15,465 nt of DNA, taken from Clostridiales bacterium (GTDB lineage Bacteria > Bacillota > Clostridia > Christensenellales > UBA3700). Position numbers and translations under genes: made by a program. The notes under the pieces were generated by a model, which saw only the letters and a list, made by a program, of their open reading frames with translations, ran no database searches and was not told where the DNA came from. Shown here in pieces: positions 7,550-13,189 of this stretch (the stretch's first letter is position 1; each line of letters opens with the position of its first letter). The DNA is taken from contig JAAVHQ010000011.1 in assembly GCA_014799645.1 (NCBI GenBank), forward strand, positions 16,146 to 31,610, written 5' to 3'.

Positions 7550-9979
7550 ATGAAGAGCAACAAAAAATTATTATTCAGCCTAATATTTGTTATTTTATTG
7601 GCGACGCTCGTACTAATGGGCGCCTGCTTTGATTTTTCTTCACCTTTGGGCAAAATAAATCTCGACAGCAACAGCGAAATCATATTTGAAAATACGTTCT
7701 ACGTTTACACAGGCGAGGAAATCAAGCCGAGCGTAACCGTCAAGCATAGAGATAAAATCGTCGACGCGAAAAATTATACTCTCACTTATTCCGACAACGT
7801 GAGCGTCGGTAAGGCAAGCGTGAAAGCGGTGGGCGTGGGCGATTATATCGGAAGCGTAAGCGCGACGTTTGACATAGGTTATCAGTATACGTTCAACGTC
7901 AACGGCGCGGATAAAGTCGACGGAGAAACTTTGCAGACAGTCGCGTCAAAGGATTTGATAACGCCCCCGACGGTTGAAAAGACGGGGTATGATTTTCTCA
8001 ATTGGACGATAGATTCACAGCCTGTCGATTTTGACGATCTTGAAAGTTTACCGTCAAACGGAGAATTCGTGGCGAATTACGTCGCAACGATTTATCACAT
8101 ATCTTATCATTTTGGCGAAGCGACAAACGATCCGAACAACAAAAGCGAGTATACAGTCGAAGATTACTTCGAGCTTAAAGACGCAATGCCGTTGAGTAAT
8201 GATAAAGAATTTGCAGGTTGGTATACGGATAGCGAGCATAAAGACAGAATTACTAGCCTTGAAGGCTATACGCAAGACCTCGATCTATACGCTAAATTTG
8301 CAAACTATACCGATAAGACGATTGAATACCGTGTGCCGGACGGCGCAAAGGCAATAGCGACAGAATTTTTTAAGCCGAAAAAAAATATAGAGTATTTGAA
8401 CTCGCACTCGCAGTACGCTCAGACAAAAGAAATTGACGGCGCGCTCCATAAGTTGGTGTGGTACGCCGACAGCAATTATACTACAAGATACTTCTTCCGC
8501 GAAATGCCAGATGAGAATATAGTCGTTTACGCGCAGTGGGAAGAAGTCTTGCGCGCGGGATTTTTGGATTACCTCGACGAGTTTAAGTCAGATAAAGTGT
8601 CGATAGGCTCGTTCGAAGAACTTGTCGCGTATATAGATTACGTCTGTTATTTTAATATAGTCAGCAGAATAGATGGCAACAACCATCTTACAGATATTAA
8701 TAAATTCGTATCCATTACTTATAAGACGAATCCGGACGACATTAGAGAACAAATCAATAAAGCGTTGATAGCGACTACTTATCCAAGAATGGCGACGATA
8801 GGCTATGAATGTCAAAACGGCGGTTTCAAAATTGCGCTTACAAAGGACAACGTAAAGGACGGAAAAGAAGCGTCGATTTACTCGACGGAAGAAGAGGACT
8901 TTACTCCGCAGATAGGAAATATCTTTGCTCTTAAATCAAATGGAAGAGATGACAGCTATGATAAATTTCCGATAGATTTAGTGGAAGACGCTTTTGAGGT
9001 CGAGACGTCAAATCAACTCTTCTACGTTCTCTCGCACGGCTACCGTCCATTGCCAAAGGAAGGCTCTAAGGCGGAGAGCATTTACAATCAATTCAGAAGC
9101 ATTATGCGTGAAATTTGCGACGACACTATAAGCGACGTTGATAAGGCTAGGGCAATATTTGAGTGGATAGTCCTCAACGTGCAGTACGATAATGCAGTCG
9201 CTTATCCCGATGATGATACGCAAATCGGGCAACTGGCTTCCGATAGCAATACGACCTATCTTTTCGACGCGTTCTATTTAGAGGGCGTGTTGAGAGGCTC
9301 GGCGGTATGCGACGGTATATCCAAAGCCTATTCGGTAATGTGCGCAATCGAGTGTATCGACTGCGTGAGAGTTACGGGCGAAAAGGGCGAAAAGAATAAT
9401 AAAGAGGGACACGCTTGGAACAAGATTAAATTGAGCGGAGATTGGTATCTTACCGACGCAACTTGGGGTAATGCGTACGCGCAAGGATCGGACAACGTCG
9501 TAAGCGAATATATTTTGTATAAGTATTTTCTCTTTACCGACGCGGATAGAACGAGAGACGGATACGTCATACAAAATTATCTCTATTACTTGGCGGACAC
9601 TAAGTTTGACGAAAGCAATTACTATTCCTCTTGTAAAATAGAAATTAACAACAATGCGGCGGATTTTTATATCGACAGCGATACGGAGTTGAGTTATTTG
9701 TTGGATTATATCGACGTTAATTTCGATGCTCAAGCAATCGCGGGAAGTTCGTTCGAATTAATGTTAAATCCCAACGTTAAAATCAACGGCAAGGCTGTGA
9801 ACGGTATAGCATCTAGAACTATTAACGATTTATTGTCTAGCGCTTGGGATATTCTATATAATAGAAGAGTCTTGTCGCTGATTAAGCCGACCGCGCCGAA
9901 GATTACAGTGACAAGTTATTTCTTGTTTGAAAGCAGCGCGGTATATGAATATACGAAAGTTATGTTTGTATTCGGATAG
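7550..9979 (+). CDS. Surface lipoprotein with InlB-like repeats and a transglutaminase-like domain
   Basis: An 809-residue predicted extracellular protein. Seen: a signal sequence with basic start (MKSNKK), hydrophobic core and probable lipobox LMGAC, giving lipid-modified Cys26. Residues about 40-115 hold an Ig-like fold (YTLTYSDN...GKASVKAVG). Residues about 118-340 hold three divergent InlB B (Listeria-Bacteroides) repeats, each ending in W/Y-containing motifs such as EFAGWYTD and LVWYADS, followed by YAKF or YAQW. Residues about 515-680 form a transglutaminase/protease-like domain with Cys587 (SAVCDGISKAYS), His621 (EGHAWNKI) and Asp636 (YLTDATWG), the complete known triad. A further ~125 residues have no recognised domain. 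Such proteins are anchored outside the membrane and act as cysteine proteases or cross-linkers on wall or host proteins; the substrate is unknown. Start ATG follows AAAGGGAAAG, 15 bp after trmB; the permease follows 11 bp later. Confidence 0.82.
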   Translation: MKSNKKLLFSLIFVILLATLVLMGACFDFSSPLGKINLDSNSEIIFENTFYVYTGEEIKPSVTVKHRDKIVDAKNYTLTYSDNVSVGKASVKAVGVGDYIGSVSATFDIGYQYTFNVNGADKVDGETLQTVASKDLITPPTVEKTGYDFLNWTIDSQPVDFDDLESLPSNGEFVANYVATIYHISYHFGEATNDPNNKSEYTVEDYFELKDAMPLSNDKEFAGWYTDSEHKDRITSLEGYTQDLDLYAKFANYTDKTIEYRVPDGAKAIATEFFKPKKNIEYLNSHSQYAQTKEIDGALHKLVWYADSNYTTRYFFREMPDENIVVYAQWEEVLRAGFLDYLDEFKSDKVSIGSFEELVAYIDYVCYFNIVSRIDGNNHLTDINKFVSITYKTNPDDIREQINKALIATTYPRMATIGYECQNGGFKIALTKDNVKDGKEASIYSTEEEDFTPQIGNIFALKSNGRDDSYDKFPIDLVEDAFEVETSNQLFYVLSHGYRPLPKEGSKAESIYNQFRSIMREICDDTISDVDKARAIFEWIVLNVQYDNAVAYPDDDTQIGQLASDSNTTYLFDAFYLEGVLRGSAVCDGISKAYSVMCAIECIDCVRVTGEKGEKNNKEGHAWNKIKLSGDWYLTDATWGNAYAQGSDNVVSEYILYKYFLFTDADRTRDGYVIQNYLYYLADTKFDESNYYSSCKIEINNNAADFYIDSDTELSYLLDYIDVNFDAQAIAGSSFELMLNPNVKINGKAVNGIASRTINDLLSSAWDILYNRRVLSLIKPTAPKITVTSYFLFESSAVYEYTKVMFVFG

Positions 9980-9990
9980 AAAGGATAAAT

Positions 9991-11043
9991 ATGTGGGAAG
10001 TTTTGCTTGATGCATTTTTGGATACGCTTAAACTCTCTTGGGTGCTTCTAATATTTTATATATTGATAGAACTTGTCGAGCAGAAAATCGCATCTAAAAT
10101 GCACTCAAAGTTGAAATCTAAATATTCGGTTGCCGTAGGCTCTTGCTTCGGTATTGTTCCGCAGTGCGGCTTTTCCGTGCTTGCGTCCGATTTGTATTCC
10201 AAAAGACAAATCACCGTCGGCGCGTTGCTTGCGGTGTTTATCGCGACGTCGGACGAAGCTCTTCCGATACTCTTCTCATCTCTCAATCAAAAAGGCGTTT
10301 GGTTAAAACTTCTTATGCTTATAGGCGCGAAACTTATTCTTGCGCTTATCGCAGGCTACGCGGTAGATTTGATTATACATAACGTTCAAAAGAAGAAAGT
10401 AAAGGCGGAGCAAGTCGCTGAGGAAAATTCTCACAGTCACGGCGGACAAGCTGATGAGCACGAGCATAAACACGAACATCATCACGAGGAAGAGCAATCG
10501 ACTTTGACTGCCGACGTGTTTGAAAATGCGGATGAAGGACATGCTCACGACCACGACCATGACCACGAGCATGAACACGAAGAGGACGAAGAAGAAGTAG
10601 ATATACACAAAGGCTGTTGCGGACATCATATTGACGACGAGAAGGAAAGCGACGTCAAGAAGTATTTGGTGCATCCGCTCTTGCATACGCTTAAAATTTT
10701 GGCTTACATATTCATAATCAATTTTATTATGGGTACGTTGATATATTTTATCGGAGCGGAACGACTTGCCGAGTTTATGTCCAAAAGCGGAGTGTTGCAA
10801 CCTATTATTGTGACGCTAGTCGGACTTATTCCAAATTGCGCGTCAAGCGTAATAATTACCGAGTTGTTCCTATCCAATACGATTTCGTTCGGATCTTGCC
10901 TCGGCGGACTTATCGTCAACGCTGGATTGGGTATCGCGTACTTGTTAAAGACGAATAAGAATTTCAAGCAAAATCTTGCAATTATCGGCGGATTGTTCGC
11001 TTTCGCATTAGTTATAGCAATAACATTGCATTTTATAATCTAA
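9991..11043 (+). CDS. ArsP_2-like putative metal/metalloid exporter with His-rich loop
   Basis: A 350-residue membrane protein of the 'putative arsenic efflux / 10-TM heavy-metal exporter' type. Seen: two similar hydrophobic halves, each with a Pro-polar-Cys motif, GIVPQCGFSV (54-63, Cys59) and GLIPNCASSV (278-287, Cys283). They are followed by comparable segments (SDLYSKRQITVG and TELFLSNTISFG), which points to an internal duplication. Between the halves lies a hydrophilic loop of about 75 residues (about 140-220) with 18 histidines in clusters (148-165, 184-196, 206-213) mixed with Asp/Glu, plus Cys209-Cys210 in GCCGHH. Such loops bind Zn, Ni, Co or Cu in other transporters. The paired Cys motifs are what the related ArsP/permease families use for metalloids. 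The transported ion is not determinable. Start ATG follows AAAGGA. No metal-responsive regulator lies in the window. Confidence 0.8.
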   Translation: MWEVLLDAFLDTLKLSWVLLIFYILIELVEQKIASKMHSKLKSKYSVAVGSCFGIVPQCGFSVLASDLYSKRQITVGALLAVFIATSDEALPILFSSLNQKGVWLKLLMLIGAKLILALIAGYAVDLIIHNVQKKKVKAEQVAEENSHSHGGQADEHEHKHEHHHEEEQSTLTADVFENADEGHAHDHDHDHEHEHEEDEEEVDIHKGCCGHHIDDEKESDVKKYLVHPLLHTLKILAYIFIINFIMGTLIYFIGAERLAEFMSKSGVLQPIIVTLVGLIPNCASSVIITELFLSNTISFGSCLGGLIVNAGLGIAYLLKTNKNFKQNLAIIGGLFAFALVIAITLHFII

Positions 11044-11055
11044 CGTAAAAAACTC

Positions 11056-11084
11056 TTTTCAAATCGCTAATACTGTGATAAAAT
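11056..11084 (+). promoter_or_regulatory. Putative extended -10 promoter abutting the small membrane gene
   Basis: TAAAAT (11079-11084) with TGA (11076-11078) forms an extended -10; a weak TTTTCA (11056-11061) lies 17 bp upstream. The predicted transcription start, about 7 nt after the -10, falls at or within a base or two of the ATG at 11091, which would make the message leaderless. Confidence 0.45.
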
Positions 11085-11090
11085 AAAATT

Positions 11091-11414
11091 ATGGATAAAA
11101 AGAAAAAAGATATGCTTTTATATCAATGGCTATTCGTTACGCCGTTCAGTGTGATAGGCGCATTGGGCGTTCTTGCCGTCGGCATAATGGCTTTGCTCAT
11201 CTTCGTCACTTCGGCAAAATACGTTGTGGCAAGTTTCATGTTGGAAAGCGCAAAGATTTTCCCCGCGCTGGCATTGACTATCATTTCACTCGGGGTAGTT
11301 GCCGTTTTGGTATTTTCGGAAATTATTCTTATTAAAAAGTATATAAAGAGTCTTAAAGAATTTCTCGCGGAGAGAAAGCAAGTTCTTTCTGATGCAAATA
11401 AAAGCGAAAACTAA
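11091..11414 (+). CDS. Small two-helix membrane protein of unknown function
   Basis: I do not recognise this 107-residue protein. Seen: a basic start (MDKKKKD), a hydrophobic segment at about 14-42 (with FSVIGALGVLAVGIMALLIF), a second at about 57-80 (FPALALTIISLGVVAVLVF), then a charged tail rich in Lys and Glu (KSLKEFLAERKQ) that may form a cytosolic helix. The layout suggests an N-in, C-in helical hairpin. No Shine-Dalgarno sequence precedes ATG 11091, and the -10 box ends 6 bp before it, so it may be read from a leaderless mRNA. A second ATG at 11112 (Met8) is a possible start, but it also lacks a good binding site. Its stop codon overlaps the stop of the convergent ispDF by 3 bp. It sits 47 bp after the metal exporter and could be co-transcribed with it, but no shared role can be inferred. 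Confidence 0.6.
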   Translation: MDKKKKDMLLYQWLFVTPFSVIGALGVLAVGIMALLIFVTSAKYVVASFMLESAKIFPALALTIISLGVVAVLVFSEIILIKKYIKSLKEFLAERKQVLSDANKSEN

Positions 11415-12529
11415 TTTTTGTACAATACCGCAACGCTGCTTACGCTGATACCTTCTTCGCGACCTGCTAATCCGAGTCTTTCGGTGGTGGTGGCGGATAT
11501 GCTTACGAGATCGTCGTCAATTCCGATTATCTTTGCAAGGTTATTTTGAATTGTTGGAATGTGTGGGGATAGTTTAGGCTTTTGCGCCATAACTACCGCG
11601 CTTACCGATTTTACGGCAAGTCCTTTCGATTTGACAAGATTTAATACCTCTTTAAGAAGTTTTACGCTACTGATATTCTTATACTTATCGTCGGTATCGG
11701 GGAAGAGTACGCCGATATCTCGCTCGTGCATAGCCGAGAGTATCGCGTCCATAATCGCGTGGATAAGTACGTCACCGTCGCTGTGCGCGACAAGACCTTT
11801 GTCGTGCGGTATCTTTATTCCGCCGAGTATCAAGTCTCTTCCAAAGTCAAGTCGGTGAGTATCCCAGCCGTTGCCGATAAGCAAATCGCTTCCTATTGCT
11901 GTTTTACAGTCCTCTTGCGTGGTAATCTTGATATTGCTTTCGCTTCCTATCGTGAGGTGTACGCTCTTTTTGACGTACTGCTCGTAAAGCGTAGCGTCGT
12001 CGCTGAACTGCATATTCTCGCCCGCAAGCGAGTACGCTTTCTTTATCTCTTCCGTCTTGAATATCTGCGGAGTCTGTATTCTTACTACGCTTGACCTATC
12101 GATCGGTTGCGAAGTTTCGCCCGACAATACTCTCAATGAATCTACGCTAGGCGTATAGAGTACGCTCGTGCCGTACGCTATTGCGTCGCTCATACCGTCA
12201 AGCAGACACTGACGGGGCAGAAAAGGTCTTGCTCCGTCGTGGATTATTACGTATTCGCTCTCGACAAGTTGAAGTGCGTTGAAAATCGACTGAGAGCGAG
12301 TGTCTCCGCCTTGGCAGAGAATAGCGTTGTCGGGTAGGGGGAGAGACTTTATCCAATCAATATCGTTTTTATTATGCGATATTATAATTTTCTCTATATC
12401 CTCGTGATAGAAGCAAGCCAGCGTCTTATCAAGCACGCTCATTCCGCCTATATTAAAGGCAAGTTTGTTGTATCCGAGATTGCACCTATCGCCTCTACCG
12501 CCGCAGGCGAGTATTACGTCAAACTTCAT
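11411..12529 (-). CDS. ispDF: Bifunctional IspD-IspF (MEP isoprenoid pathway)
   Basis: A 372-residue fusion of two enzymes of the non-mevalonate isoprenoid pathway. Residues 1 to about 213 are IspD, which couples CTP to methylerythritol phosphate. Seen there: a Gly-rich nucleotide loop ACGGRGDR...GYNK (8-22, with Arg15 and Lys22), HDGARPF (97-103), TPQIF (153-157) and SNIKITT (198-204). Residues about 216-372 are IspF, which cyclises CDP-ME 2-phosphate to MEcPP with CMP release. Seen there: metal ligands Asp223 and His225 (GWDTHRL) and His257 within AHSDGDVLIHA, then DIGVLFPDTD and ATTTERLG. IspE, the step between, is not in the window. The first Ala-Ala-Gly of the IspD loop is Ala-Cys-Gly, a mild deviation. 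The start ATG at 12529 lies inside rqcP after GAGG, so the two are translationally coupled. Confidence 0.93.
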   Translation of the reverse strand: MKFDVILACGGRGDRCNLGYNKLAFNIGGMSVLDKTLACFYHEDIEKIIISHNKNDIDWIKSLPLPDNAILCQGGDTRSQSIFNALQLVESEYVIIHDGARPFLPRQCLLDGMSDAIAYGTSVLYTPSVDSLRVLSGETSQPIDRSSVVRIQTPQIFKTEEIKKAYSLAGENMQFSDDATLYEQYVKKSVHLTIGSESNIKITTQEDCKTAIGSDLLIGNGWDTHRLDFGRDLILGGIKIPHDKGLVAHSDGDVLIHAIMDAILSAMHERDIGVLFPDTDDKYKNISSVKLLKEVLNLVKSKGLAVKSVSAVVMAQKPKLSPHIPTIQNNLAKIIGIDDDLVSISATTTERLGLAGREEGISVSSVAVLYKN

Positions 12530-12770
12530 CGGTAATTACCTCGTACATATCGCTACACTCTTGCTTTTTTGCGTTTTCAATCACTTGCAATATTCTGAAT
12601 GAGAACTGTTTGTCGCCGAAAAACAATACGACTTCGTCGCCGACTTTCACTTGCGCTCCCGCTTTGGCAGGTCTACCGTTGATTTGCACACGACCGCTGT
12701 CGCACGCCTCGTTGGCGACCGTCCTGCGCTTTATTATTCTCGATACTTTGAGAAATTTATCCAATCTCAT
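12519..12770 (-). CDS. rqcP: RqcP/YabO-like S4-domain RNA-binding protein of ribosome quality control
   Basis: An 83-residue S4-domain protein. Seen: MRLDKFLKVSRIIKRRT, GRVQINGRPAK and VKVGDEV, which closely match the remembered B. subtilis RqcP (YabO) sequence through to the C-terminal MYEVI. In B. subtilis RqcP binds the stalled 50S-tRNA complex and works with RqcH in adding poly-alanine tails to stuck nascent chains. I chose ATG 12770 because GAGGTG lies 6 nt upstream on the minus strand. An in-frame TTG at 12782 would overlap that binding site and add only MRCD, which homologues lack. The 3' end overlaps ispDF by 11 bp. Hsp15-like or YlmH-like S4 proteins are alternatives, but length and sequence favour RqcP. 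Confidence 0.9.
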   Translation of the reverse strand: MRLDKFLKVSRIIKRRTVANEACDSGRVQINGRPAKAGAQVKVGDEVVLFFGDKQFSFRILQVIENAKKQECSDMYEVITDEV

Positions 12771-12821
12771 ATCGCACCTCAATTCATTTAATTGAATAAT
12801 ATTATAATTATTATATTATTT

Positions 12822-12850
12822 ATTATAACAAATATATTTATATAATTCAA
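12822..12850 (-). promoter_or_regulatory. Putative extended -10 promoter for rqcP-ispDF
   Basis: Read on the minus strand: TTGAAT (12850-12845), a 17-bp spacer and a perfect TATAAT (12827-12822) preceded by TGT, a TGn extended -10. Transcription would start near 12815, giving a leader of about 45 nt before the rqcP ATG at 12770. Confidence 0.65.
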
Positions 12851-12940
12851 TAATAAACGCTAAATAAAATATGCGATACGATAGAGAAATATAGACTTGT
12901 AGGGTAGTTTGCTTTACAAAAATTTTACATAAAATTGCGG

Positions 12941-12978
12941 ATATATTATAAAAAATTCCATATATATTATAAAAAATT
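12941..12978. repeat. Two 17-bp direct repeats at a 21-bp period
   Basis: ATATATTATAAAAAATT occurs at 12941-12957 and again, identically, at 12962-12978, with 4 bp between. The start-to-start period of 21 bp is two helical turns, so both copies face the same side of the DNA. Each holds an A6 tract. Paired sites for a regulator or a phased bend are possible, but low sequence complexity makes chance similarity a live alternative. Confidence 0.6.
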
Positions 12979-12984
12979 TTTCAC

Positions 12985-13004
12985 AAATAAGGTCGCCCTT
13001 ATTT
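12985..13004. promoter_or_regulatory. Perfect 8-bp dyad upstream of the rpoB promoter
   Basis: AAATAAGG (12985-12992) and CCTTATTT (12997-13004) are perfect inverted copies around a 4-nt TCGC loop. On the minus strand the dyad is followed, after a short GTGAAAAA gap, by a T run, so it could be a weak terminator of leftward transcription as well as an operator. No gene ends here, which favours a regulatory reading. Confidence 0.45.
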
Positions 13005-13010
13005 AGTCGC

Positions 13011-13049
13011 GAAAAGAAATAAAATTTAATATAATTTTTATAATTTTAG
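13011..13049 (+). promoter_or_regulatory. A/T-rich UP-element-like tract before the rpoB -35 box
   Basis: The 39 bp directly upstream of the -35 hexamer are almost all A and T with alternating A and T tracts. This is the composition and position of an UP element bound by the RNA polymerase alpha C-terminal domains. The call rests on composition and position only. Confidence 0.4.
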
Positions 13050-13078
13050 TTGACAAGACTTGCGTCTTTTGTTACAAT
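13050..13078 (+). promoter_or_regulatory. Strong sigma-A promoter for rpoB
   Basis: A consensus TTGACA (13050-13055), an exact 17-bp spacer and TACAAT (13073-13078) preceded by TGT, an extended -10. Transcription would start near 13085, giving a leader of about 105 nt. The spacer itself contains the dyad AAGAC-TTGC-GTCTT (13055-13068). A TATAAT also occurs at 13080-13085 but has no matching -35. Confidence 0.8.
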
Positions 13079-13112
13079 CTATAATTGTATGATTATGTAA
13101 AATGCCAAATTA

Positions 13113-13148
13113 GCCTATTTTGACGTTAAAATACGCGAATAGGAAGGC
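13113..13148 (+). promoter_or_regulatory. Candidate alternative hairpins in the rpoB leader
   Basis: CCTATT (13114-13119) can pair with AATAGG (13138-13143). GCC at 13113-13115 can instead pair with GGC at 13146-13148. A competing inner hairpin pairs ATTTT (13117-13121) with AAAAT (13128-13132). The two forms share bases and cannot coexist fully. This may be a regulated leader or simply chance folding of AT-rich RNA. Confidence 0.3.
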
Positions 13149-13189
13149 GATAATCATCAGATTTCGAAAATTTTTAAGGAGGGTAAGAT

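Larger units (their letters stand above)
12771..13189. other. AT-rich divergent control region between rqcP and rpoB
   Basis: This 419-bp stretch holds no credible gene on either strand. From left to right it contains the rqcP leader and minus-strand promoter (12822-12850), an AT-rich stretch with no feature I can name (about 12851-12940), two 17-bp direct repeats at a 21-bp period (12941-12978), a perfect 8-bp dyad (12985-13004), an A/T-rich UP-like tract (13011-13049), the rpoB promoter with a dyad in its spacer (13050-13078), and a leader of about 105 nt with candidate alternative hairpins and the rpoB binding site. Confidence 0.7.

Noticed and set aside
10432..10629. Short GAC/CAC/GAG-rich repeats considered as a tandem repeat or CRISPR-like array
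   Set aside because: The repetition is codon-level in a coding His/Asp/Glu loop, with no constant repeats or spacers.
10303..10800. Minus-strand frame rich in Val/Met/Phe over the His-rich loop
   Set aside because: The apparent hydrophobicity is simply the reverse complement of CAC/CAT/GAG codons in the loop of the permease.
11044..11070. AAAAAACTCTTTT as a terminator after the exporter gene
   Set aside because: No stable G+C-containing stem can be drawn, so read-through into the small membrane gene cannot be excluded.
12771..12782. In-frame TTG start for rqcP adding four residues
   Set aside because: The TTG overlaps the GAGG binding site that serves the ATG at 12770, and homologues begin MRLDKFLKVSR.
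12783..12940. Possible small RNA or extra gene in AT-rich DNA upstream of rqcP
   Set aside because: No open frame with a binding site, and no tRNA-like or known riboswitch motif could be recognised.
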